A DNA stretch of 64,000 nt, taken from NCBI RefSeq assembly GCF_032854445.1, contig NC_088301.1, forward strand, positions 50,701,187 through 50,765,186, written 5' to 3'. Positions 35,173 through 48,200 of the stretch are shown one piece after another; the stretch's first letter is position 1, and every line of letters begins with the position of its first letter. The notes beneath the pieces are model-generated. The model saw only the letters and a program-made list of their open reading frames with translations. It had not been told where the DNA came from and did not search any database. The stretch is from Liolophura sinensis. Lineage: Eukaryota; Mollusca; Polyplacophora; Chitonida; Chitonidae. A program made the translations under genes and the position numbers.

Positions 35173-38100
35173 CTGTCACAAGAAGATCAATATTATGCTT
35201 TATATCACACCCTTAATCAAATCATACCACTGGGGAGGGGAAATGCTTCAAGGGCTTAATCTCACATACTCTAGTCACTAAGAGTGCGCTGGCTTCAGAA
35301 TCAACACCAAAGTCTAAACGGTAAGATGAAAAGATCCATCACTGATAAAATTTCATGGATCATTTCCTTTTGCATGTAGGCTCTTAACTTTTACAACCAT
35401 GCAGCTTGGTAAGCCTGGTATGCATGCATAATACATTGTACATATTGCATGAATTCAACAGAAATGGATGTCTTACTTTACAAATAAAAAGGATTTAGAA
35501 CACATAATGTGAGTATACAGGGTATTTTATTTTACAGAGTACTAACATGCATTGCCTAAAAATTTCATGTGATAACAATTGCACATAGATGCCATTTTAC
35601 TCATCTATTAAACTGCTGTTTCCATTGTGAGAAAACATGACTAGAGTATAAATTTGTATATGTTTAACAGGACTCTTAACATATGAATTAAACATCATCT
35701 CTCAATCAACTGAAAAAAATTTCGTTGGTTTCCATTTCAAATCTAATGTACCAAAATAAGCTCTTGTACATGACTTAAAATTTCCAATATAACAAAGTTA
35801 CTCATTTTACCTTATCCTTAGAAAGATGCTTCAAGTTTTTTGGGGGAGAAAAATGTGATTTTATCATTTTATTTCCTTTATTTATCTCGTAACAAGCATT
35901 TTCCACGTAAATTTTAAGGTGAATACTATGCTCTACATATATATGCTCTGATTTTTTAGTCACTTTTACCTATTTTTTAAAACCGTATTAGGAGCAAAGA
36001 ATTTTCTGGCAAACTACTGGTTTTATGGCCAAATTTTATCACTGACGAGATTATATGAATCACAGGAATCATGGTATAATATACTGGGGTTATCACTTTT
36101 ACTTTACTCAGCATATTCCAATCATTGATTCTCTCATAAGAAACCTCCCAAATCGAATGATTACAAGCCGTTTCCAAAGCAGATCTTAACGAGAATCTTG
36201 ATATCCTGGCACTTTTTGGTGAAAAAAAAAAAAGAAAAGACTTTGAGCTTGACTAGTTTTGATGGGGAGAGAACTGAGAAAGGAATGGAGAGATGTATGA
36301 GTGGTTGATGACCTAATCTGACAGGATGACCACTGCTTGTCATCCTGGATTCTCCCCAAAACCAATCAGCTGTAATCCAATTAAACCCATCCTGGCTGTC
36401 TGTCCCACTGTTCCATTAAACCAGCTCACGGACTGCCGCACCAAGACAAGCGGCAAATCGATTGACCAGGGACGTTCCAATAATGCAGCCAAGTTTCCAC
36501 AAGTCAAGGGGAATTCGCCAGAGTTTTCTCATAACAGCAGTATTTCCGTGGGGATCAAAAGAAGGTGTGTTTGTCGAGCCATCCCTCTGGAATAATGAGA
36601 TGAAGGGGTGTACAAGGAGTTTGCAGATGTCATTATGTAATCTATTCAATTGCCTCACAGGTATCAAGGGAATTCGGCATCCATTCTAAGAGCACAGAAA
36701 ATGTTATAAACCATGCAAGCGAAGTTTATGAAGCTACAGAGTACCATATGCTTGGTTTATTTTCCATTTATTATGTCCTTTATTGGCAAATATTAGTTTT
36801 TTCTTTTCAAAAGTGAATCCTGTTAAGAGAAAATAAGTTCAAGAAAAAAAGACTATATCATCACATTCTAAAAGAAATACCCACTGTGACATGACTGCAG
36901 ATGTTCAGGAAACACCATGTACCCTTAAAAGTACTTTTGCCTCTGTTGAATAGTATTTTTGAAATAGGTCTTGGGATACATATACTTGACTATGAATACC
37001 TGATTATGCCCTGATACTTGTACGACACTATGACTCGTCATAATAAGAATAATCATCATTTTTATGCAATGAAATATAAAAATGAAAAACCCAGATCCAA
37101 CACAAATCTTAGAAACAAGAAGCCAGACATATATCAAGAAAGCCAGACAAGTATTGATAAAATAATCTTACAGCCATTGCTGCGCACAAGGGAGAGTATG
37201 TTTTCAATTACGTAACTGGCTAGATCACTTAGTGTTTGCATGGGATTTAGTCAATGATTTAAAGCAACGGAAAATGATTCATCGTCTGCTGATGTTAATC
37301 AATTCACTGGCAGCGTTAAACGACAGAATTCTGCCTGCAGGTAGAGGAAATCGGTGATTTTGTCATTAGTAACATTGATTAGTTATCCACTGCTAAATTA
37401 AGTGAACCTGTGTATTCCCGGATTCCATACTGTGCTATTCCAGCAAGACAACTCTGACCAGAAAGCTATAAAGCTCAACCATAATTATTACCAGCTTGAT
37501 GCTTTGGAAATGAAACATGATTCCGCATTTTCTAACAATTTCTGTTTAAAATGCATTTTAACATCCTGACAATAGCAAAACAAAAGTTTTATATAGATAT
37601 ATGGTCCTTTAAAATTCAATACTATACCTATCAAGTAATCTATGCTCATTAGCATGTTTGCCCTCAGGCACTTTCACTGGCCGAATGTATCCAAATAACA
37701 ACTTCACAATAACCATCCATCCAAATCTGATTAGTTAAAATGTCAGTCTACTGTAGTTGAACAATAACAGAATAAACCATTAGCTTTGTGTCAATTAGAA
37801 GTGCACAAAGGTCATGAGGCACTGACCACATATGTGCCAAAATGACTGTAAAGCAGATTAGAGAATTAACAGCAAGATTCGTACATGTAAACTGCAAAAA
37901 TACATGAACAATACTGACAAAATTAGTAAAATTCTTAACTAGTGCAACAAAAAAAAAACAGAGGACTTCTACTGTGTTGGTCACAGTTTATGTATGGTTT
38001 TTATACCAGTTTATGGATACATAAGAATGCACAGAAAGGAAGAGATAGAATTAATGTTGAAACTGTAACTACATGTACTTGTGTAAATATAATATATTCC

Positions 38101-41100
38101 ACCTTTTTTTTACCTGCATTTTTATACATCATTAAAAATTTATTCCTGAATCTCATGACATAGATTTTGTGCAGCTGTTGCTTCAGTACGTAAATGTCAA
38201 TAGCTTGTTGCATGAAAAGGTTTTTGGGGGCATTCGGGAGCACAATCAATAGCATGATTGCTTGAAGCATTTGCTGTGTCAAATTGAAGAAAAATGTTTC
38301 AAACAATAATATTAGGGAAAGTGTCAAACATTAAAGTGCATATCCGTATAAATAGGAAACAAGTAGTTATTATTATATATTCCATCTGTCAATTACAAAA
38401 GTATGCACATGCAAAAGATGTATCCTCCACATCCTTATATACACCTGTGTATGTAGTGGTGAAATAATATTTGAAAATACAGGTAAACATGTTAAATAAG
38501 GGTGAGTTAGACAATAGAGCAGTGGTACAGACACCATAAAAGCCTGGTAACAAGATACATGTACAAATTTGTTTCAAAACAACTTCTTTTCAACTGCATT
38601 TTAGGGTTAGTTGCTATGGTAACCTCCTGGTTTGCACACTCAATGGCACATTTTGACAGACAGCGATGAGGGTATGGTAAATTTGAGCGCCATGAGATGT
38701 GTGCTCTGTACAGTCTGACCACATTTCTGTGTTACTGAAATGAGAGCTAAAATCAATCTTCAGGGACTGAATAAAACGTCCTAAGCAGTGGTAATTAGGG
38801 GCCTCTGCATTCATCATGCTATTAGCTGTGGAATCTTGTTCTTGCAAGCCATAGGGCCAGTATAACCCAAAAGAATGCATAACAAGACGAAATGTGAAAA
38901 TTGTACCAAACTTAAAATACGTTAGCTGAAAATGAGTAACTATATATTTACGAGTTAGTAATAGCTGATGTAGGACAAATGAAAAGTACACAACAGATGG
39001 TTCTGTTGTGACAGCAATAAACACAAAAGTTACGGGATGAATCACAACAGCATCCCACAAATGTGCTTTTGATAACCATAAAGCATATAATACATCATGT
39101 GTACTCAAGTATATTCAAAGGATAATATACAAAACTGTAAATTTTTGACAGATGAAAAGATATGCACCAATTACCAGCTTCTCTCATCATCAATGTAATG
39201 TGTGAGTTCCACTGTCCTCCTCAACAGAGGTTAACCAAATGGCTGCACTGTTGGATGGAGAAATTTGATAAACCGCAAATATGCACCAAAAACAAGTATC
39301 TCACATATTTCAGATTTAAAAAGTCCACAAAGTGATAATTTTGAAAAAAAATTGCACTCAAATTTCAACATTATAGTGTCTATTTCTTCCAACCACTTTT
39401 ATCAAAACCATTACGTTTGAGGATGTAAACTGAAAGACTACTTGCCTCAAAGATAAAACCTTACTCAGGCTGCTTTGTATGTAGTCTATTCTAAATCTGA
39501 TATGAAATTGGCTAGGTCAAAAATCTGGTAATTTAGGGAAGAAAAATCAGGTCTTTCTAGAATTAAGGAATATACATCTCTGACAACAAAGTTAGCTGGA
39601 CACTTTATGTCATTTCTTATAAAACTTTATAAAAAGTTCAGCATGTACAAAAATCAGATGAAAGACCGCTGTTCACTTCAATGTCCATCTGTTGAAATCA
39701 TTTATAGCTCTAAATGACAATGCATTTTGGATGATGAAATATGGCAATCTATGTGTGTCAAGTGACAAAAAGCTGAAGAGACATCACTGATCCCAATATG
39801 GCCAGAAAAGGCCGAGTACAATTGAAGTTAAAAATGCATTTTACCAGGTCGAACAATATTCCAACAAAATAAATCAAACTATTTTCCTGGGCAAGATTTA
39901 ATGGTCTTTCATCTGATATGTACTACATGCTACGTGTGATGTATGCCTTTAATTTATTAGTTTAGGAAATGTTTCTGTTCATGAACTTATCCAGAATATG
40001 ACTTTCTGTACATTAAAATTTATAATTAGTATTAGAGGGTACATCTACAAGAGTAAAAAGCATATAAAGAGCTGTTAATTTTAAGAGCTTTTCTGCTGAG
40101 AAACTAATACATGATTGATATAAATTTCTTGTGTTCTCTTAATTGAATAATGTCACAATGGACTGACCAATAACAGGATAGCGTTGTGGTCACTCAAGCG
40201 TAACACATTGTCGATCGAATCAGCTGATGGTGAGTGTGTGCCATAACAGTCCTGGGAAATCCCTGACCACTTGACCTGATCAACAATGCAAAAAACATTA
40301 GACAGCTACCCCCCATACAAAAGGCATAGTCTCATATGTCAACCGGGCGAGTGGAGGAATTGGCAAAGGCTCTGATTCATATCAATTAAGCGACCCTCTT
40401 TGGCACTCTGAGATCATCCCAATGGATGAACCATCTAATAGTTGTGAGAAAAAAACACACAAAAAAGAGACATTTGCTGAGCAGTTGGGAGTAACTAAAG
40501 ACAGGGGCTAAAGGGTTAAATTAGTAAGCATCTCATCAGAGAGTTAAAGGAACTCTCATGACACTTCCCACGCTTCCATTTAATTAATGCCCGGTAACAA
40601 GACAGAGCCAGAGGCTGAAAATTTATAGCTCATAACAGCCCCATAGTCTTTTTTGCAATAATTAATAAAGTTTATCATAAAATATTTACTGTACTTGAAC
40701 TGTACACTGAGCCATTCAGTGTTTTTAACTTTTCACATATAATCACTTCTGTGAACCCTTTACACACCTGTGCATAAAGGTGTAGTGAATTACACAACAA
40801 ACCACTTTCTAATTGCATACGCACACGAGTCTGCTTGTTCGTAAACTCAAAATACCACCAGATTTTCTCAGTTTCAAAAAACAGTTTCAATGAACAGAGC
40901 CACTGGTTCGGAGAATATCCAAATTTTATTGTCTATTTTAGGGAAATTTGATTGCCATGATGGCACAGGTGTCAAATCACTATTGCTATGAGATACCTGC
41001 TGTGGATTATAATACCCAGTCAGTATGACAATGGCATACATGCAAGGAAAAAATATGATTCTGTACTACACCAGAATCTCACAGCAGCCTAAGGTTGAAC

Positions 41101-44100
41101 TACTTTGAAGCCAGGGTGAGTGCTTTTACAACGAAATGGAACTGATCACATGATGTCTCCAACAGATGGTATTGTTTGATCGGATCGTGAATATATTGAC
41201 AAATCTAGATTTCCTCCTAGCTTGTCTCGGAAGAGCACACGGGAAAACAAAATGATGATATAAAACTACTGAAAATAGAACTATATCTGACAAAGACATC
41301 TCCACTGGGGGAAAAAAAAATACCATATAAATAGGACACCAAATACAAAGCATTTAATTTTCTAAAAAGTGTTATCATCCATATGTACAGACACTTGTAG
41401 CCACTACTCAATGCTTTTTTCTACCGTAAAGTTTTCACATACCTTAAAGTTTCACATATGAGAGTATATTCCTCAGGACCCTAGAAATTCACTAACCCTC
41501 CTAAGAGCACCCAGCCAATAATAATGCTTTGAAGTAGTAAAAATTGCATATTTAATTTTTTTTTCTTCTTTTTTTTTTTAATCATGCAATTGCTTAACAA
41601 ATTAGCTGAACCATATTAAACTAATAAGGCCATATTTTAAAGCTTTTGGAAGGCTGTCAATTAAGGATAAGAATCACTGACAAACCCTGGATAGAGGGGG
41701 GAATAGCAGTACTTCACTTACTGTCTGTCAATGAGCTATTCTAGCAGCTGAAGTGAACATGCAGGCTGTCACCCCTTGTGTGGCATAATGGGCCAGCTAG
41801 GGAAGACAGCAGGTTAGAAGATGCGTGCAGGCGTCTAAGGAGTTACATAGAGGATTTGCAGATAAAAACAGGAGAGCCTCTGATACGGCTGCAGATTTCA
41901 AAGTGTTATCTGAGGGTTGGATCGTGCTTGGATATTTGTGGGTGATTACAGCCTATGACAGTGTAGACTGGTTGCATATGTACCTTACAGGAAGCAGCTA
42001 CGCTGGGACGAGTGGCATGGGAGTATATCCCCACCCCGCCACATACACACACACTCCAGCCCGAAGCCAACAAACCATAACACGCGCCTGCACTATTCAT
42101 CTTAAACTGCAGCCGGACACCTCGCATTGATTGGATAGGCCCACAGCCACTGAAATAGTATACAGTGTGTAAGACTCTAAAATACTATCTACTACAGAGC
42201 GTAAACAGGACAGCTCTTGCTTGTGATCAGCTGGGTTTGCCTACAAGAACAATTGCTCTAGTATTACAGCATCAGTGGCAGCTGGCTTTGACAGGTGTTT
42301 GCTGAAAACCACAGTTATTAAAAGTTGAACTTACCTTTTTAAAGAGATGTCCACACAGCCAACAGTTTTTCAATAGGTAAGTATAATGCATAGAATTTAA
42401 ATTTCTGAAGGCGTGATTTTTAGAGCATGGGATAATTATAAATGTGTGGTTTATATAGTAAGTGCGTCTACATTTTACTGGGACGATGTACATAAAGGTA
42501 TCATATTTAAAGTAAATTAAACTTTAACCTGTTGACAATCAATTAAACATGTACTAAATACAGGTGTGTACATCAAACAAACACATGAAAGCAACCAACA
42601 AAAATGAGAGAGGACTATTTCAATCATTCTTATTGTGCTCGGGTGCATTTTTTTTCCCCTTCAAAACAGTTTGTCTATTGTTAAGAGTAAAAAGTCTCAT
42701 ATCCTCTATCACGAAATATACGACCTGATTGACCTCTAAACATACAATACAATCCTTACATAAGGCTTTGATCAAAAGCTGTGTACAGGTAGAGAAGCTA
42801 GAGCATTTACATGCTAAAGTCAATGCTTTAATTGTTGTTTCATTAGCACAAGGCTTTAAACTTTAAGCTTGATGGATCAAGTGAGGGGCAAAAAAAAATC
42901 TATTAGAATGAAAATGACAGGCTGAGGGTTGAGATGAGATTGGATGAGAGTCAAGATAAAACAGATATGTCTATACATATATTATCTGTTGAAGACACAA
43001 AAAAGGTATTCTAATGCTGGCACATGCAACATTACACTGCTTTATACTAGTACAACATACTATAACAATACTAAAACTCATTGTTATATGTGAAGTGCAT
43101 GTAACTTTTTATATTAAACTCGATTAACCAAATTGGTCCACAAGTTCACACAACTATTATAACAAGTGGAAATGCTCTGCTTTAAAATGCCTCAAAATAC
43201 AGGTAAATAGGTAGATAGTAAACAACAGAAAATTTAGAGGAATGAACTGTAACAATTCACAAAAGGTCTTGTACATGTCCCTATGGAGATGTATGAAACA
43301 AAAATGTATGAATAAAACATTAAATTAACACAATTAATATCCATTCCAAAAAAAAAATTTGACATCTTTGAGTGATACCTGTAAAATATATACCCAATTA
43401 ACCCATTACAAGGTATTATTATTCTGGTTTATTGATAATCATACAGGCCTACTTCTACGACAGCAATGAAGGGCAATGGGATGAGACAATTCTCTGTCAC
43501 AGCCCGTAGGTTATGTAAAATGTATTAATCATCTTACCTGGCTCACCTGTATGATGTTTATGCTAGTCGGTTCAGCAGGATGATGAGGCTGGTATTAAAT
43601 TGCTTGGAGAAATGCAGACAAGTACTCATTTTAACAAGCCCTTGGAGCATTTGATGCCCTGGCTGATTTACCCCAAGGTTCAAACTTAACAACAGTTGTG
43701 ACTCCATTAGTATAAAAATTGCAAATGGAAAATGTGCCAGACAGCATCTAATTGACATACCCAATAACCTCATCCACCACACAGGTATATCAATGTCATA
43801 ATATATAAAAGCAGGTGTTTTAACCTGAATAAAATCTTTACAAGCTATAATGTAGGTGTAAGAACTTTGCACACAAAAATATATATTCTTGCTCTTTTTG
43901 CTAATCTTTTTGTAGCGAAAATATTACAGCTACAACAAACCAGCATATTCACTACCTAGACTACAGTTAAGATAGATTAACATTTAATTCAGATAATTAT
44001 GTGATCAGTAAATGTAATTATATCTATCTTCATTGACAATGCCCTTGCACAGGTAATCACAAGCAAACTGCAAATGATATTCACACAGGTGCAATTTGAT

Positions 44101-44600
44101 CATATTAAAACTTACCATTAATACATCGTATATATTTAAACAATAATAATCTCCACCGACACCCAAATAAATGAGGCACGATTATGTAACCCAGACAGAT
44201 TAATCTGTACTTAATTCAATATTATATATATATATTACATTATTATAGTTGTACGTGCATGGTGTGCACAAAAATATTGTGTGTTATTAAAAAGTGCCAG
44301 TCTATACACACATGGCACACTTATTAATCATTACCTACATGTACATGCAGGGGTATTTCTACATCAGCGGATTATGTCACATGAGCAATATGGGTTATTT
44401 TTATTGCCTGCTCATGCTGACCTGGACAATGAATATTCATTAATGAAAAATTTAAAGACATGTGTTGTTGAGTGTAAATTGTGATCCATGATTTACTTGT
44501 CTGCTACAACACCACGGAACACAACAAATGCATATGGTAGATAATTGCATCACCCAGATTGTATTTTCTTCCAGCAAAATAAAAATTAGCTATGGTAGAA
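35173..44600. other. Presumed IMMP2L intron with GC-richer blocks, no gene recognised
   Basis: Mostly AT-rich. GC-richer unique blocks at 36320-36560, 37190-37400, 40180-40620 and 41700-42130 stand out and hold many homeodomain-type TAAT words and E-boxes. The - strand frame 38614-39108 (164 codons) has no recognisable domain. Candidate regulatory content is inference. Confidence 0.45.
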
Positions 44601-45010
44601 TGGCAACTAAAGCTAAACTATGGGGACACATGGATGCAAAATTTCAGCGGAGTACAAAAACTACTGATCCAAAAATATTTACCTCAACATGGATTCTAAT
44701 ACAGATAAAAGGAGTGACATTCATGAATTTTATAATTTACAGGAGTACAGAGCATCACTGATGGTGTACCATTTATATAAACATGTATGCAAAATCTCAG
44801 CTCAATACAGGCAGAATTTCTTGAGATACCGCCATTAACATTTACCTTAACATTGATTCCAATGTACAAAATGCTAAGTTGTGAATTTTGTATTTTATTG
44901 TAATTCATATGAACGTAGCAGATGGAAGCCCTTATTGTGTATTACATGCATGCAAAATGTAAACTCTATATGTGCAGTTCTTTTTAAGATACCAGCTCTT
45001 AACACTTTAA
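44600..45010. repeat. Three diverged tandem copies of a roughly 160-bp unit
   Basis: ACATGGATGCAAAATTTCAG (44627), ACATGTATGCAAAATCTCAG (44782) and ACATGCATGCAAAATGTAAA (44944) each begin a copy, followed by words such as GAGATACCGCCATTAAC or AGATACCAGCTCTTAAC. Later copies diverge and the third is shorter. Confidence 0.65.
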
Positions 45011-45127
45011 ATTTTACGTCTTTAGTACACAACAATTTCAGTATACTCTAAATAAAGCAAATGAGATATTACATGTAAGCTATGTTTAATCAATATCTCA
45101 TGAGCAGGTATCAATAATGTGATGTCA

Positions 45128-45290
45128 GATATTTATTTATTTGATTGGTGTTTTACGCCGTACTCAATAATATTTCACTTATACGACGGCGGCCAGCATT
45201 ATGGTGGGAGGAAACTGGGCAGAGCCCGGTGGAAACCCACGACCATCCCCAGGTTGCTGACAGACCTTCCCACATAGGGCTGGAGAAGAA
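45128..45290 (-). repeat. SINE tail, antisense copy (well preserved)
   Basis: Reads on the + strand ATTTATTTATTTGATTGGTG, then TTTTACGCCGTACTCAATAA, CACTTATACGACGGCGGCCA, GGTGGGAGGAAACTGGGCAG and CGACCATCCCCAGG. This is the reverse complement of the SINE body and tail and the least diverged copy in the window. No tRNA head is present. Confidence 0.9.
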
Positions 45291-45299
45291 CTGCTAAAT

Positions 45300-48200
45300 A
45301 TAACATTTCCTATAGAATTTTTGGGTAATAGTGACACATTTAGTTTTCAATTTTTTCTTCATCACATTAATGTGCTCAACAAAGGATTAAAAGACATCTT
45401 ATGCTTGTTATACAATTAGCTGAATGTTATAATTTGCTTGGCAAGGATCTGCTCATATAGATTTTCCCACATACTGGAATCAACCCACTGCACAGGTATA
45501 GCCAGTGCATGGTAATATGTGTATGAATACTGAATCACGGACATCATGCAATGAGAGATATTGCAAGGCAAATATATGTCAATGCCATTCGTGTAAATAG
45601 GTACTTTCAGTTGTTTCCAGTACCATACAGCACACCCTTTATTTTTCTGAAAATGGCACAAATGATTCCAGTCAGCGGGCACAAAATCTAATCTAATTTT
45701 CACAAAGCCATGTCAAGCATACCTTTCTGTATGAATTCAGCGATAATGCAAAGTTCGCGTGAACCAGAGTAGATGTTATTGTTTTGGCAGACTCCCCGCT
45801 GTTAATGTTACCTGAAGAGGCCATTATTCCCAATCAATAGCTTCACACTGTGTCATCCAGTGCTCAGGTATCGAACATCCCAGCCAGGAATGTAAACACA
45901 GCGCACAACACAGGGTGTGTACAAAACAGGCCTTACCTGTAAATGGTATATCTATGATGCATGCAGCTACACATATATTTCTCCCATGAGACCTGACATA
46001 TATTTTCTGTGTTAGTAGACCAGTCAATATTGCATGCAAATGCATACGTTTAGATCAGTCATTTATGTTTGCAGTAAGCAAACAAGAATACAAAATACAT
46101 GTTCCTTACAAGTACGATGAGACCACAAGTACATGTATACATACTAAACATTAATGAACACAAGTTATACAGTATACTGTAATATTTGATAATAACCTAT
46201 TCTCTTTTAATTATAAAACATCAATCTTTGACAGCTGGACTTTATATCAAATATGCCCAAAACTGTAGCTGTGCAAATAAGCATAAATGTACTGCTGCAA
46301 ATTCTCGTCATCAGGATATAAGTCATATACATATACATTAAACAGGGACGTGATATTCTATAAATGACAAATGCACAGGTATCATTTTTTCTGTACAGAA
46401 TTGAAAATTGTATCCTTACATCCCAATAAAATTATTGAATACCTGTTTTTAACAAAAAATTTAGATTTTACATGGAGTACATTTTTGGGTCAAGCTTTTT
46501 AGTGCTGATTTAATTATGTGCAAAATATTTACAAAATCACTTTGTATGCAGCTTTTATATGGAATGCATGTTTATACTCTTAAGCCTACAGATTACATCA
46601 TGCTACAGATGTCACCTCTAATCTACACATATGTATCTAAAGGTTTAAGTCAACATTACATCCATGAAGCACCACATCTAGCCGTGTTTGAGTTTCCACC
46701 TCAGTGCTCAGCTACCCTCGGTACAGCTGACTGCAGTTGGCCATGTTTCAAGCTTTGGCAATGTACTAATTACATAAGAAACACAGCAATATCATTATCT
46801 GTATTACTAGCATTACTGTATTACACCCTAAATTTAGCGTTTTTCGTTTCACACATTTTGTGTGATTCTGATTTATTCATCCACCTTATTGGGTGATGTA
46901 AGCCAGTTTAGTACCAGAAAAACTTAAGGGTTGGCATCAAAAGTATCTTTTTAAGGTCTTCATGCCGTTTTATTTTTACCCACTAAAGTTTAGGTGAAAT
47001 ACTGTATTTTGGAATTAAACAGATTTATACAATTAATCCACTGAGTTTTATAATTCACTGCATTTTATATTTATTAAAAGTAAAGATTCAAAAGAAATAT
47101 GAAAACTTTAAAACAGTCACCAATAAATTTTCAAACTGCTCAGGTAAACAAGATATACGTTGAATATTTCAACCTGACACACCATTTATATCAAAAAGTA
47201 AATAAAACAGAAGTACTACATGTCCTTAAACAATCTACAAACTCCTAAGCATTAATGATGCCTTCATAAACACTTACATGTAAAAACATGTAGATATACA
47301 TGTACACCATACTTTCTACAACTGTAGATGAACTTTAAGCATCTATGAACTTCATAATTGACACAACAAGTATTAAATTTCACTTCTACACAGAACACAT
47401 GCTATTACATAAAGGCATATGTGTTTAGGAGAGTGTCTAAGAGAAAGATTTGTAAAGCTTAACTGTTGTGCATATGTATACTTAATTAACTCAGGTATTC
47501 GCTTTAACACTCATACTCCATGTCTCTTGTTACCACAGGAAATAGACCGCTCGAAGTCGCTTGTCCAACACTTGTCTATAATTATAGTTTCTCTGTCATT
47601 GTCCAGCCACCAGTCAGTCAATAACAGCCATTGGAGAGACAGGCGCCTTTGGTAGGATGACTTTTATTGCCTGGATGGAACTGGTGTTGCAGAACTATGC
47701 GCGTGTCAACTTTGATGTATTTTGAATCTATTTAAAAAATACGACCTTGTGTTTTTACACTGCTAGCCACTGCGTCAGTGATGTCCACCACAATAAACCC
47801 CATCGAACTAATTCAATGGCCAGCATTTAGTTCAGTCCACTCCACTTTTAGCATCAATAGACCTTCTGATGCAGAAAGATTTCATACTACCACTCTGCTA
47901 CAAAGAGGTTGTAAACCTGGCAGCTAGGGTATGTTTCAGCAAAGTTGTGCTTGTAATGAAACCTCAAACGCTCTACAGAAATCACAGAATTACAGCTTAC
48001 TGGGTAATAAGACGCAGCCGTTTCCCTCATCAGGGCACCAGAAATATTCACACGCAGGTCTAAGTTGATTTTTTATTGAGGGATTAAAACGACAGCAACT
48101 GATTTGAAATCCTTGACGCACATGTAGCTGCATAAGTCTAACGGTTTAAAGACCTTATATATCGATGGTGATAGCTTTGATCACAAGCGTAAATTATCTG

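Noticed and set aside
38614-39108. 164-codon open frame on the - strand
   Set aside because: No domain, no splice partners, no coding-like composition, and an overlapping frame on the same strand. Its length is within chance for 64 kb of AT-rich intron.
39180-39260. - strand stretch reading VELTHYIDDERSW after an AACAG as a WW-like exon
   Set aside because: The frame is open for only about 18 codons before stops, and acceptor and donor phases do not give a consistent exon.
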